Assembly (NCBI GenBank): GCA_026874595.1
Contig: CM049308.1
Location: 16,366,001-16,430,000 of the forward strand
Origin: Sipunculus nudus
Lineage: Eukaryota; Annelida; Sipuncula; Golfingiida; Sipunculidae
DNA length: 64,000 bases
Direction: 5' to 3'
The notes beneath the pieces were generated by a model that was given only the letters and a program-made list of their open reading frames with translations, had not been told where the DNA came from and searched no databases. The translations under genes and the position numbers were made by a program. Positions 36,622-50,540 of the stretch are shown here, in pieces; position 1 is the first letter of the stretch; the number at the start of each line of letters is the position of its first letter.

Positions 36622-38038
36622 AAAAGTGTTGTGACTACAATATCATTCCCTGACTTGTGACCATAAAAGTAAATGTGAAATCTGTAAGGGCTTAGAATAA
36701 TATACCAATCATCATTATGTCATCTTAATTTTCATTCATGAGCAATGTCTGCAAGCCATTTTCATATACTTGAAAAGAATATATTGCTTGAAGACTTTCT
36801 AAAAGAATATACGGTGTATCTCTCTAATAAGGTGACAACTCTGCAGTAAATAACTCTGAGGTTAAACAAGTGCTCTAGGAATTGATTTCCTTATGTCAAC
36901 ATCCCTATATACATGTGTATGTGTTTCTGATCAGTTACTTGGTGACATTATCTTCTCTATTTGACACTGGTGCATAAGTAGAAGTATTGAGGAAGTATTG
37001 TTTTTCTCAGAATTCATTTGTCCGAGTGCACAAAACCTTGAAGTATCCGTATGCTCTCTTTTGAACAGGTGCAACGTCCAACATTCCTAAGACCAATCCC
37101 AAGATTTTACAGCCAGTTATAGTTACAGCGGTTAGTTAAGGAACCCCATACCCTGTGGCTGTATCTGTTAGTCCCAGCTGTACTTCTGTTTTCTGTCTGG
37201 TTCAGCTGTCATTCTGTTTATATTTACAAAGGAGGTTATGTTTTTTGCATGTCTTTTGTTGGCTGGTCTCTCTGTTTACAATTGAACCAATTTGAACTTT
37301 GTGGAGGGATGGGACATGGATCTGGGAAGATTCCTTCAAGACTGCCAGTCCATATAAAGACATGAATCAAGAAGGTTTGTTTGGTCTTTTCAGTTTGCCA
37401 TATGTTGCTTTAAGTCTTTCTCAAGTTAGTTATGAAATTAACTGCTAGATGGCAGCCACATGTCTTGGTCACTTCCTAATAACTATTGCGTCCGGTCTGA
37501 GGCAGTGAAAATGGCACCACCTACCTTAACGTGTAAGAATGAATTCATATTTAGCTGTGATGTGTTGCCCTCAGTGTAGTAACAAAAAGTATTCATAAAT
37601 TACTGTGTGGTGTTCCTGCCCCCAGTTTCGCATTTCAATCAATCACCATATGATGTGCAATCGGAGACATTGATACAAACCATGTACCTCTTTTGTTGTG
37701 AACATTTTGTTAGGTGCTGCAGTTTCATGGATGGATATATATCTCCCAATGGATCTTGCATGAATATGTCTAGATCTCTAATAATCCTTATGCATTAGGA
37801 ATACACAGTGATCCCTGCATATTACGGTTATCATATGGTAGCATAGACTCTGTTGGAACAAAAACTATAGCTGAATATTAAGTACATCGGAAAATATTTG
37901 CATTCTGTTTACAGGTCATACATTGTCTAAGCTGGAACAAGTGGATTTATTTCAGTGATACCAGCTGAGAAATGAAGTGGTGTTTTTTGTGTTTTAACTG
38001 TTAAGCAGGTTGACCGTTACGCCAGAAACATCATTTTT
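36622..38038. other. Unannotated stretch
   Basis: No gene or repeat end recognised. Frames are short and featureless. Confidence 0.4.
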
Positions 38039-40639
38039 AGCTCAGCTGACTATAAGTCATCTGAGCTATAGTCGTGGTCCATTGTCCGTCGTCCGTCCGT
38101 CTGTCCGTCCGTCCGTCCGTCCGTCCGTAGATGTGGCACGTTTTGAAACCGTAAGACCTAGGAATCCAAAATTCGGCTTAATGTTAGATGTCCCCAAGAT
38201 CTCCTACCAAGCCGAAAACTGGGTGTTTGCAACTTCGTTCCTTTGAGAAATTAAGGAAAAACCTCAATTTTTTATTAAAAACCTATTTTCACACTTCAGG
38301 ACTGCCTAATATCAAAACCACTCATCTGTTTTACCTCATATTTACCATAAATATTCCTCTATATAGTTCCTATGTACATGCCAGAAATTATGTCTGTATT
38401 ATTGAATTTAAAAAAGTTATTGGCCCAAACATAATGCATTTTGTAAAAAATCAGAAAAGATTTTTGATCACTTAACACAAAAAATGTTAATGCTATGGAC
38501 CTTTTTTTCAGTAATATAACTTTAATTAATCAAAATTAAATTGTATACCCAAAATTAGATGAAAATCTTTTAAATTTTTTAAAATATTAATAAAAATAAA
38601 AAATTGGTACCTTAAATTTTGCCCAACTTTGACCATGGCACGTTTTTTTCCTGTAAGTACTGTGGATTTAATTTTCACAGCATGTTTTTGTTAGCATTTC
38701 AACTGTTAACACCAAAAATTTGAAACCAGTTGATCAAAAACTGTAGATTTTAATCAAGTTTTCAAGCACCATGTAACATATTGTTTACATCAAGCTAGTG
38801 TTATGCAGTTTGCAAGAGCTTAGCTCCCCAGCTTCAGCTCTAAGTTCCTTAAATTCGGCATACAGTTTAATGTCTCCAAAATGCCCTACCATGCCAAGAA
38901 TTTGGTCACTAGGACATTCGAGGTATTAATGAAAAACTTCATTTTTCCATTAAAAACCCATTGTTACACTTCAAGACTGCCTAATATCAAAACCACTGAT
39001 CTGACTTTAATCATAAATAATATACATATTTTTCATTCTCTATGCACATACCAGAATGATGTCAGTATTGTGTAATTGTTTTAAGTTATGGGCCCAAACA
39101 TAATGCACTTTGTAAAAAATCAAGAAATATATTTACTCCCTTAACAAGAGCATTGCTGAAGCTAGAGATTTTTTTTTGTCAGGGATGTAACATTATTTAA
39201 TCAAGATTCAATTGAATACCCAAAATTAGTTCTGAATTTTTCAAATTTTATTTAGTATAAATATAAAATTAGTACCTTAAATTTTGCCCAACTGTGACCA
39301 TGGCACGTTTGTTTCCCATGAGCACTGTTGATATAATTTTCATATCATGCACACATAAGCATTTCAGCTTTTTAGTTTAGAAAGCTAAAAGAAATTGGCA
39401 AAAATTGTAGCTTTTATTAATGTTTTTAATGAGACCCTGTCAGACTTTGGCTCTCTCCAGCCCCTCTTGAGTCACCTGTATGTTGACCTTGTTGACCTTT
39501 CATCAAATTATGCATGCTTGAGGCGAGGCATACATGGAATCCAGGCAGCTTATGGCAAGCCACAGTTGATCCAGGTGTCCAACCCAACTCATCTAGTAGT
39601 TTTAACCAAGAACATAACAAAAAACAATAAATTAATAAATTTTTATTGGTTTTTAATAACAAATTAAAGAAAAATAGAAAAGGAATTTGTTAGTTTATAA
39701 TAACAGGAAATTAACTTGCAGTTACTGATGATATAAGAATCTTGTATCGATGGGTAGAATGTCACATATTCCAAATAACACCATGCAGTCACCTATGGCA
39801 TTTTTCAATTCAATTTTAATGATAAAGAAGTAAATCATATTATTCATTACTAATCATTAGGGATCATATGAAGGAGATTAGACAAAGATGCAGTTGATAA
39901 TATTAATCTAGATTCCTGCTGTGTCTAGTGTGTACATTGATGTGAAATTAGTCCAAAATGAATTTTTTACAGTTATTTTTTAATATAAATAAAAGCCATA
40001 AAACCAGGTACTTATGATCATTATTTAAATGTGTGAATTTTGTATATTCTGGATTCTCAACATCATTGTTTGGTGAAAACTGAATAAATTCCAGACATGG
40101 TGCAAATACTTTGTAATTGTATTTAAATACGAATATGATTTTGTACTCCATTATAAAATTTCTTGCATAAAGAATGGGAATTCAGGTAAAAATGAAAATA
40201 TATGAATACTCGTGCAAATACTTTCAAAATGTATTCATGAATGCATTCATGAATATATTCTTTAATATTATTTTAATAATCATATCAGTTATATTTCATT
40301 TTAAAAAATCATGATTCTCTTATAAAAATTATATTTGGGACAATATTTGTATTTTTTTTAATAAATAGTTAAACTCTTATATTATATGTTCTGCTTATAA
40401 GTTATATGGCCAAGTCAAAATCTGTGTGACGATAGTACTCTATTTGTTAATAAAATAAATGAAATCAATCCTCTTCCCTGTCTCCAAAGGTACTATCAAA
40501 ATCATACATAAGCTAAACAACAACAACTCATAATACAGCTTATATTTATTACCACACAAAACCAGCATGTGCCTCATTTCTAAATAATATTTTTTTATCA
40601 TATATAACAGCTAAGCGTGGTGACCCATAGGTCCCTTGT
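38039..40639 (+). mobile_element. Helentron-like non-autonomous element, 2.6-kb family, copy 2
   Basis: This is the same element as copy 1 from the 5' stem-loop to CTTGT, over 90 percent identical by eye, with scattered substitutions and small indels and one extra CCGT in the tract (38085-38128). The flanks of the two copies are unrelated, so they are separate insertions and not one segmental duplication. The internal diverged duplication (about 38150-38780 and 38840-39420) is present here too, so it predates both insertions. Confidence 0.8.
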
Positions 40640-41262
40640 TTAACTTACTTTGCTTTCTTGTGCTGTTCCTTTGAGATCTGTCAAATCTAATGACACTGTG
40701 AGCCATCTAGCCACTTTTAAATGCCAAGCTGCCTTTGTGCCCACTTTGAAGATTATTCACAATGACACCTGTCAGAATAATGAGCTATTTCCTCATGGGT
40801 CAGGTGGGTGCATTAATGGGGTTAAAAGCTTGCCAGAGGCTGTCATCTTGAAGAGGGCCCGCCTTATGATTCCATATTGCATGTTATTCTTCACAGTTCT
40901 AATACTTAAAATGTCCCTGATTTCTTCAGTTCTAAAGCATGATCCCTTAATAGCCTTTTCCACTGCCAGTGAATAGTGAATTTTCTCTCTGAAATATGAA
41001 ATTTTAAGACCTAAAAATAAATTTAAAGAACTGGTGAAATGGAAAATATTTTCTGTAACAGTTTGAAAATTAAAAAAAAAAATTTAGTTCTCATTTGGTC
41101 AGAGTATAAAAATATGTAGAATTTCCTTGACTGAATCATTAATGGACCTGTTGATCATTCGAGAAAATAGTCATGTAAAGTTATGAAATGATAGTCTTTA
41201 GCAAGTTTTTGTCCATTAGACTTAAAAAATAACATTATTATCATACTAGAAAACACTCACTG
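40640..41262. other. Unannotated stretch
   Basis: A frame at 40650-40976 (108 codons) has no recognisable motif, and neither splice sites nor composition argue for coding. Confidence 0.4.
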
Positions 41263-41272
41263 CAGATTTTGC

Positions 41273-41432
41273 CAAGGCAGCTCATTACCCCCATATGGTA
41301 TTGTCAGAAATGTGTGATAAACACAGCAGGACAATCACTAACTTTGGAGCATTCTGGCACTGAGCGCCATCTAGTGACAACAAACTTAACAAGGCAGCTC
41401 ATTATCCCCATAGATAGCATTGTCAGAAATGC
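41273..41432. repeat. Two diverged copies of a short unit, spacing about 117 bp
   Basis: 'aaggcagctcattaccccca' near 41273 and 'aaggcagctcattatcccca' near 41391 are each followed by 'attgtcagaaatg'. Confidence 0.6.
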
Positions 41433-41448
41433 AGCATTTGCTTAAAAC

Positions 41449-41645
41449 AATTTTTTGGATCCACATGGTGATCGGGATCACCCCCAAAATTTAATCAATT
41501 GTTCCTTGTATCATTGCTGAGCTATCCATAAAATATAATCAAAATATGTTTATAACTTTTTGAGTTATGTATCTAACAGATAAAAGGACAAACAAAGCAA
41601 TGCCAGCAAAAGAAATAATCACCTTGTGGGAGGTAATAATTACCT
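41449..41645. repeat. Dispersed repeat with 'ggatcacccccaaaatttaa' and 'gaggtaataa' end
   Basis: The phrases 'ggtgatcgggatcaccccca', 'ataactttttgagttatgt', 'taacagataaaaggacaaac' and 'gggaggtaataat' match, from memory, a repeat found in many animal phyla. I cannot name its class securely from this window. Confidence 0.5.
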
Positions 41646-44600
41646 TCATCCTCAATGATAACATCTACACACTGCAGTCTTATAACCCAATAAAAAAATT
41701 AATTTTATTTCCTGTTTAGTTCTGTGTGGGCATGCCAGTGTAGTGTTTAAATAGATATGACCTCACATAAAGAAATTGTCTAATAGAAGAAATACAGTTT
41801 AATTGAAGGGCAGAGGAAAGACACTGTTGAAGTCAGTGCATATTGAGGAAGTGACAGTAAATCTTCCTTATCAATTATCATGCACAAAAGAATTTCTTCT
41901 ATAAATCAAATTTAAACAGGAGTTGTATCAGCTTTCATCAGGTATGGTCATGCTCATAATACAGTCCACCAGGATGTAAAATTAAACAGAACTTGCTGCA
42001 TACAGGAGCTTATGTACTCAGGTAAAGTCAGGATATTATTGTAGTTCCAGGCTGACTTGGCCTGATGGATAAAAATTGTCATAAACAGATGGATCATTGG
42101 AGCACAGTACTAATAAACACAGCTTAATTACCACTGTCTTTGGGTCCTTGTCTGGTATTTTATGACTTTGTGAATGTCCCTCACAGTCATCCTGCACAAT
42201 TAATGACCTGTTATCTTTTGGGTCCTATGGTGTCTGTGTTATCAAGGCTTTACTGTATTTACATAATATGTCAGTCCATATTTATATGTCATATGTTCCC
42301 TATTGTCATTGGGTGGCAACATCAGCTGGAGGTATGTAGTGCTAAGGGACAATACGGCTGCTCGGAGGCCAGTACAAAGGCAATACCCAGAAAGCTAGTT
42401 TATAATATTTTTATGAAATGGACATGCATGTTATCAATACAGCCAACTGTGTACAGTCACTCTATTTTCACAAAGTACTCAAGTAAAACACTTCAAAAGC
42501 ACACTTGCGCCAGCACCTTCACACATTCAGGATCCTACATTATTGTCAGTTTTTAGTCCCAGGCAGTGTGTCACAGAGTATAGTGACATCACCCTCTACA
42601 TAATGCTAGTTGATTTCATTCAGGGCAGTGAGTAACTGTGCACAGTCATACCACTTGAATTGTGATGCTTGTCAATTTCATGCGGGGGCATTGAATCACT
42701 GAATACACTGTGCGCCAGTTTTGATATGAGCCCACTGTCTTAAATTACTGTACAAGCCATATTGCCCATAAGCATTGATATTAACCGTGAATGAGTGTCA
42801 TATCATGTATGCGTGGGGATTTCTATGTGGGTGATTATATGCTAGCCTGGTAAATAAAAGAAACATATGATATATATTACAATTGACATTGTTGCCACTG
42901 GATCTTTGTAAGTTGTGACTGAACTCCTCTGTGGCCTGGCCTCATAAATGCAAGTTTTTGGTCTTGAACTGTTTTGGATAATATCAAATGCATCCTTAGT
43001 GGTCTTTTTACATATTTTCCCCATGGTCCATAAATCTTGAGAAATTTTACATTAAATAGTGAAGGGGCCATCACAGGGCAATCTGTCAGAAACTGTGCAT
43101 ACTCTGTTGCAAGGTGGACTTGCCCCATGGAAAACTTGTGTGTCCCATGTCAGATATAAGAAATTTGGATATACCACAAGTGTGTAAACTGTGTATGATG
43201 TTGAGTACTAAACAACGCCCAGTGGGAGTAGATGTAGATGAAGCTTATTGGTGCCTCTTACAAGTTGAAAGGGGTTTGGGATGCCCACTTATGCATTAAG
43301 ATTAAGAAAATTGTGCAAAAGTTTAGGGAGGTCCATCATTGCAGATTATGATAAAGCATTGTGATTGGACATGTGGCATGCATTGATATAGTTATATACT
43401 TAGATGCACCCTAGTTCAGCTAGGTGATGATAGGTGGCACTGGATCTATTAACTCACTTCCTCAAATCAGATTCAGTCTTCTGGATCAGACCAAAGACAT
43501 TTCATTCACTATTGCTGCCATCTATCTGTTACTTTCAAAACTAATTCCATACTACACCTATACCAGCTTAAGAAATGACAAACAAAAACTGTGGTTTGGT
43601 CACAGTACCAGTTAATTTTATCATTTATTTGTGATATCTATGTGATTGGATGTTGGTCAGCCTACAATATTCACTGTGCCTCCACTTTTCTTATGTTTAT
43701 GGTCATTGCCCCCCAGAATTACAGATGTCAGCATCCTCATTATTAGAGGAGGTTTCAGTGCAGTTTTCTTTTAAAGTAATATTAAGGTGGTAAACCTCTG
43801 ACTGATATTGTGTGTGTGAGCCCTTGTACTGCCTGTTCCATTACATATACATTGTAATTTTTCTCGTTATCTCTCATACTCCTGACAAATACATGTGCTA
43901 CCTAAAGTTCCAGTAAAATATTTAACATCTTATTGTAACAAGTTGTGTAATACAAAAGTAATAGTTCCTTCAGTATCCTAGATCATACAGTTATACTGTT
44001 AATGATAAATTATGAATACGCCACAGTACCAGTTAATATTATTATATGTGATAGCCTAAACACTGTAAGTGGTGATTTACAAAGTTCACTGTAGCTCATA
44101 GATACCTCATTACTCATAATTTGGGCCTCATGAGATCGATTTCTGCACCATTATTTGTACCAAAACTGATTATTTATATCTGGCAGATGTTTACCTCTGC
44201 TTAGTTTTTCCTCAGACAAACACAGTTACACACACATGGTTAACAAGACATTGTAGTTGGCTTGATCAGACAAGTGGCTGCTATGACAAAAAGACCTGCA
44301 TATAATGTGCATTATTATAAATTCAAATGACTCAAGAGTTTGCTGTTTGGTAGGTAGTAGAGACATCTGGTGAGTGTTCAGCTTATTAATTACTGTGACT
44401 TGATACAGGCAGTGCTGGCATCTGGAGGGAGACAAATAAACTAATAAAAATTCCTCCACCCAGGAAGCTACCATTTCATTTGAATAATGATCGGTTGTAA
44501 ATTTAAATAGTTGTGTTATGAGTCAATTTATTTCATTGACAGCTCTTTTGGCATTCTTTTACAAGACTCTACAGAGTTGTTTAGTCATCATGTCAGTGCA

Positions 44601-46324
44601 AGTAGATGAACTACTGCATTCCATGAGCATATCCTTCTAGAGAAATATCTTTTATCTCCGACTGAATTGCATTTTCTTCCAGTTTCCTGTTACTCCTCAT
44701 ACTATTGAATATTCTGTTGAGCCATTCCATACAATTTCTTTAAAATCTGTATAACAGTAACTTCCTCATAGTATTAATCATGGTCACACATTGGTTTTCT
44801 TCACACAAATAAATAACTCACATATTACAGAAAATTTAATTGAAAAAAACCTCTAAATTCATAAAATTTTCATAAATAGTTAAAGTTAGTTACTGACATA
44901 TAATAACTGATTGATATAATATTTCCAAAACAGTTATGCATAATTAGGATGGCAGATGTATTTTAATGGTCACCTCAACTGACTAGATTTGATTTAATAA
45001 TTTTCATGGGTTTTTTTTTCACTTTCCTCTTACTTTTTATAAATGAAACATCATCAACATCCATTACTTGTTAAGGTGCAGGTGTAACTCAAGGTCAGTG
45101 CATGTTCATTACTATATGTACCACTAGATGTCTCTGGAAACAACACAACATAAGCGGACTGTTTGTTTCTCTCACAGTTTTGGTGTACCAAGCACTCAGT
45201 ATAATTATCTGTTGTAATCCTTTTTGTATTCCCCAGATTTTTATATTGCAGTTGACTTATAAGTGATTATAGTCTAAAATATTTTGTGAGTCCAACCTTT
45301 ATTATGCAAGTTGGGTTTTTAGGGTCACTGACAGCAGCCGCAAATCAGTATTTTATAACATTTCTATCCCTTTAATTTATCTGATCTAAGGAATTGTAAT
45401 GTAGTGTTTGATTGGACCAGTTGGTTGTATGTTAGATATATGTCCAGGCCATTGCCTCAGCAACATAAAGGGAGATAAAGTCCAGAATTCACCATTCATG
45501 TATTTGTCTTGGAGAAATGAGAGGAAATTATGTTAAAAATTGTTTAATTGGTCCATGCTCTGTGAATGTGTCAATAAAATTTCCCGGAAATGCAGTCTTT
45601 AAAGTTAAAGTCTTTCATTAGAAGAGAGGACATCTGATGCTCCAGGCGGTGTATTTCTTGCGTAGAATTGGACTAAGGTACACACTACTAGTGCTGGCTG
45701 AGTCCTTGCTATTTGTGAGGGTTTATGGTGGTCACATTTCCTTATTCAGGTGACTGTAACTGACCTACCACAGGCTGTGATTGTCATTACGGGCAGTTTG
45801 TTGACCATACACCAGCCTCAGGATGTGGAGGTCTGTAAAATCACGCCCCGGCTCCTGGCGGGGGATTCCCCATTAGTGATGTTGAATGGTCTCCTTAGGC
45901 TTTGGCTTGTCTCATGGATCTTATCTATATCAGGGAGCCGGGTTTATAACATGATGACTACAGCCATCTGTCAATCAGGAACAGGAATTATCCACTCCAG
46001 TTAGTCAGGCGGTCTACTCTTATATAAACCGTTCATGGGGAAGAGAGATTACTTCTCAGCAGGTACGCAGAATCAAGTATTGTCCCACCTGTCACCCGGG
46101 CTGATTTGGTGGTTTTTTGCCATGGCAACCAGGTATTTTCCTGTCATGGGAAGTAAATTAAAGTGCCTCGATTAGCTTCAGGGAATATTGGGAGATAAAG
46201 GATTTTTCTAGATAAAAGATAAGCTGTGGCCTGCAGTTGGATATGTTTCAGCCTGGTATCAGTATTTAAGTCCAGGAAATTATTCCTGGAAATTATCCTT
46301 CATGTGGGCACAAGTTTGCTTATA
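41646..46324. other. Unannotated stretch
   Basis: About 4.7 kb without a recognisable gene or element. The phrase 'cacagtaccagttaat' occurs at about 43600 and 44023, perhaps an old duplication. The frames at 42140-42556 (138 codons) and 45750-46004 (84 codons) show no motif. Confidence 0.4.
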
Positions 46325-46475
46325 CAGTGGAACCTGTCTGAAAGACCACCTGTCCATTAAGACCACCCTTGAGTGAACTGAAAACATTCACATTGTTGTA
46401 ACTGACCTGTCTGGTAAGACCAGCTCTGAATTCACACCAATTTTGGGCAGTCCCATATGCGGTCTTATTGCACAG
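46325..46475. mobile_element. pogo/Tc1-like MITE fragment
   Basis: The left end CAGTGGAACCTGTCTGAAAG, followed by 'gaccacctgtccattaagac' and later 'gacctgtctggtaagacc', is typical of pogo-like non-autonomous elements flanked by TA. The right end near 46461-46475 ('ggtcttattgcacag') is a poor inverted match, so the copy is old or truncated. Confidence 0.5.
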
Positions 46476-48956
46476 CAGTACATCCATCATTGCTTGATTT
46501 ACATTATTAAAGTTAATATGATTAGTGATATGATTAACATATACAGACTTTGCTGGGGTGTATTACAGCAATGGTTGATTACAAATTTCTAAATCTGCCT
46601 TATTCCTACTTCTAAGAGGAGTTTTATGTATTGGACCATTTTAAGGTCAGCTGACTATAAGTCATCTGAGCTATAGTTGTTGTCTGTCGGCTGTCCTTCC
46701 ATCTGTTAAACTGGCATGTTTTGAAACCGTTGGACCTACGAATATGAAATTCGGCATACCATTAGATGTACCCTAAATCTCCTACCATACAAAAAATTGG
46801 GTCAATCAGACTTCATTCCTTCAAAATATTAAGGAAAAATCTACCCATTTTCCATTAAAAACCCATTGTTACACCTCAAGACTGCCTAATATCAAAACCA
46901 CTGACCTGATATTGATCATATTTAATATATTAATTCCTCTATATATTTCCAATATACATACCAGAAATTAGTTCAATATTTTATAATTTCTTAAAGTTAT
47001 GGGCCCAAACATAATGCACTTTGTAAAAATTCAGGAAATCTATTTACTCCCATAACTTGAGAATTACTGAAGCTAGAGACTTTTTTTCAGGTATGTAACT
47101 ATATTTAATCAAGATTCAATTGTAAACCCAAACTTAGATCTGAATTTTCTTCTATACACTTTATGCACATGGCTAGAAATGATGTCAGCATTGTGTAATT
47201 GTTTTAAGTAATGAGCCCAAACATAATGCACTTTGTAAAAAATCAAGAAATATATTTACTCCCTTAAAATGAGAATTGCTGAAGGTAGAGATTTTTTGCC
47301 AGGGATATAACATTTTTTAATCAAGATTCAATTGTATTCCCAAAATTAGTTCTGAATTTTTCAAATTTTATAAGTTATTAGCATAAATATGAAATCATTA
47401 CCTTAAATTTTGCCCAGATTTGACCATGGCACATTCTTTTCCTGTAACTGCTGTGCATTCAATTTTCACAGCATGTTTTCATTAGCATTTCATCTGTTAA
47501 CATCTGAAATTTGAAACCAGTAGATCAAAACTGTAGATTTTATTCAAGTAATCAAGTATTAGATTTTTTGCAATTTGCTAGGGCTCAGCTTCCCAGCTTC
47601 CTAGGCCAGATCTCAGCTCCAAATTTAGCATTCAGTCAGATGTCCCCCAAATCCCCTACCATACCAAAAGTTTGGTCACTAGGACTGCATTCCTTCTAGA
47701 TATAAAGAAAAAACTTCAATTTTCCATTTAAAACCCATTGTTACACTTCAAGACCATCTAATATCAAAACCACTGATCTGACTTTGACCATATATAATAT
47801 ACATGTTCTTCTATACACTATATGCACATGGCTAGAAATTATGTCAGTATTGCGTAATTGTTTTAAGTAATGGGCCCAAACATAATGCACTTTGTATAAA
47901 ATCAAGAAATATATTTACTCCCTTAAAATGAGAATTGCTGAAGGCAGAGATTTTTTGCTAGGGATATAACATTATTTAATCAAGATTCAAGTGTATTCCC
48001 AAAATTAGTTCTGAATTTTTCAAATTTTATAAGTTATTAGCATAAATATAAAATCATTACCATCAGTTTTGCCCAACTTTACCATGGCATGCTTTTTCCC
48101 TGTAAGCACTGTTGATTTAATTTTCATATCTTGCACACGTAAGGATTTTAGCTTCTAAATTCTGAAGTTGTAAAAGGAATTGATCAAAAACTAGCTTTTA
48201 TGAAAGTTTTTATGAGACCATATCACACCCAGGCTGTACTGAAGCCCCTCTATATGTCCCCACATTGACCTTTCAGGCCAATTATTCATGCTTTAAGCGA
48301 GGCACTCTGCAGCCAGCCAGCTCTTGGGTGGCTTCATCTGGATCTCACTGTCCAACCCTCCTCCTCTATTATTTGTTTTGGCCATAAACATAACAATAAA
48401 CTTTTTTAAAATTATTGGTTTATGATAAGAACTTGAAAAAAAATAAATCGAAAAGGAATTTATACAGGGAAGCACCTTGCAATTACTGATCATTTATGGA
48501 TCTTCCATGGATGGCCAAAATTGTGTTTCAAATGACCCCATGCAGTCACCATTGTATATTGTTCATTTCAACCATAAAAATGAAAAAGAAATAATTAAAA
48601 AAAATTGCTGTTTACTATTAGGGATTATATGAAGCAAGATAATGATAGACAAGGTTGCAGTTGATCATATTAAATTAATCTAAATTTCCAGGTCTTTTCC
48701 AGGTGTTTAACTTGTTGGTCATATTTATTACAAAATTAAAAAAATAAATAAATATGTCAAAAATTTAAAATATTACTCCAACAAGTGCCCATTCAATATT
48801 TTAATATGTTTGACTTATAACTCATGGTTGTATCAGTTGTTACATGAAACTGGCTAAATAAATCAAAATTTATATTACTGATCCTTAATTTCAGTTAATA
48901 AAATTAAACATTCTCAACTCCAGTTTGCTCCTGGTATAATATATTGGGTGTTTTGA

Positions 48957-50152
48957 TCCTTGGATTAACTGTATCCGCCAAAACAGAGTTTTGCGGATAC
49001 TATGTTTTCAGCCCACCACCGCCGACGCCGCATCCGCGTAGGTGTCCGGAGAACTCCTCCGTAACCGCTGGGTGGAATTTTACGAAACCCGGGATTATGT
49101 TCGGGACACATGTGAACTGCTGCGCCCCGATTTTGTTTTGACCTCTGACCTTTCCTCTGCGCTCTGCTTCCGTTTGTGCGTCTGTTTCCACACATAAACC
49201 CACATATCTCGGGAACCTTTTGACGGATCAGGAAAATTTTTTTGCACAAATGTAGCCCTTGGAGAGCTTTATAACATACACAAAAAATGGTGGCGCCACC
49301 TGCAACCATGTTTGCACAGTGTCCAACTGTTCGTCTGCCTTGGGTTAAAATCACTCATATCTCTGCAGTGATTTGACTAATTCACCTGAAATTCGGCATG
49401 CGTTTACATCCTGGATAGATTTTTTTATTTTATGACAGGTGGCGCCACCTACATTCACGTTTACGCTGCAGACATCCAAGCTCATATCTCGGGAACCGTA
49501 TGACCGATTTGGCCAAAATTTTGCATGTGTATAGATCTCACATAGCTCTTAATCATACGCGAAACTGGTGGTGCCACCTGCAGCCATTTTTGCACAGCTC
49601 CCGTCTGTTTGTCTGCCATGGGATAAAATCACTCATATCTCGGCAGTGGTTTGACATATCTGCCTAAAATTTTGCAGGTTTATACATCCCCGACAGCTTT
49701 CTTGATTTTATGACAGGTGGCGCCACCTGCATTCTAGTTTATGCAGCAGACATCCAAGCTCATATCTTGGGAATCGTTTGACCGATTGGGCCAAAGTTTT
49801 GCATGTGTATAGTTCTCACATAGCTCTTTATCATACGCAAAACTGGTGGCGCCACCTTCAACCATTTTTGCACAGCGTCCATCTGTTTGTCTGCCACGCG
49901 CTATTATCACTCATAAACATGTAGTGGTTTGACTTATCTGCCTCAAATTTGGCATATGTATACAACTTGGACGGCTTTCTGGATTTTGTGGTAGGTGGCA
50001 GAACCTACATACACCATTTGGCTGCAGACATCCATGCTAATATGCAACACTTCACTCTATTTCCCCTTGCCACTCCCCATGCCTCACTTCACCCGTTCCA
50101 CTCTGATTTAGGCGGATACACGTAGTCGCTTGTCGACTACCCGTATTCTAGT
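48957..50152 (+). mobile_element. Helitron-type element A
   Basis: It starts TC after A (48956/48957). The 5' subterminal hairpin is GTATCCGCCAAAAC (48971-48984), AGA, GTTTTGCGGATAC (48988-49000). At the other end, GGCGGATAC (50111-50119) is the inverted copy of the outer 5' arm, followed by the hairpin GTAGTCG-CTTGT-CGACTAC (50122-50140) and CTAGT (50148-50152), then T. The interior is about three units of 277 bp ('tctgtttgtctgcca' near 49325, 49604 and 49879), carrying five GGTGGCGCCACC-type palindromes. The first 350 bp are more GC-rich than the surroundings. The open minus-strand frame 48965-49354 is repeat, not gene. Confidence 0.75.
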
Positions 50153-50481
50153 TTATCACATGTATTAGTTTCATAGCTAAGAATACTTTTCTTTTTTCCT
50201 GATACCATTTAAAAAAATATAAATATTCAATTTTTTCCTGTTAGTGCTGTGGATTTAATTTTCACAGCATGTACACATAAGCATTTTTATCAGTTAAAAT
50301 CTGAAATTTGAAACCAATTGATCAAAAACTGTAGATTTCATTCAAGTTTTCAAGCACCTTGTCTTGATTGTTTACATCAGGTCAGTATAAATGCAGTGTA
50401 CTGGGCAGTTACATAACACCTTCAGGTCTGACCTACTGCCACTGTGAGTGTCTGGGTCAGGCAGTAATTACCAGAGAGCCC

Positions 50482-50521
<40 letters not shown>
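50482..50521. repeat. CT microsatellite
   Basis: About twenty CT dinucleotides directly before element B. More CT-rich sequence follows its right end (51850-51895), so B probably inserted into a CT-rich tract. Confidence 0.9.
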
Positions 50522-50523
<2 letters not shown>

Positions 50524-50540
50524 GACAGTCTAGCTCTCTG

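Noticed and set aside
28850-40639. Segmental duplication of a 9-kb block
   Set aside because: Only the 2.6-kb elements match; the flanks and the sequence between the copies are unrelated.
42140-42556. 138-codon plus-strand frame as a host gene
   Set aside because: No domain, no splice context, no coding-like composition; a frame of this length is expected by chance in 64 kb.
48965-49354. 129-codon minus-strand frame
   Set aside because: Lies inside Helitron-type element A and covers its terminal hairpin and repeat units; no domain.
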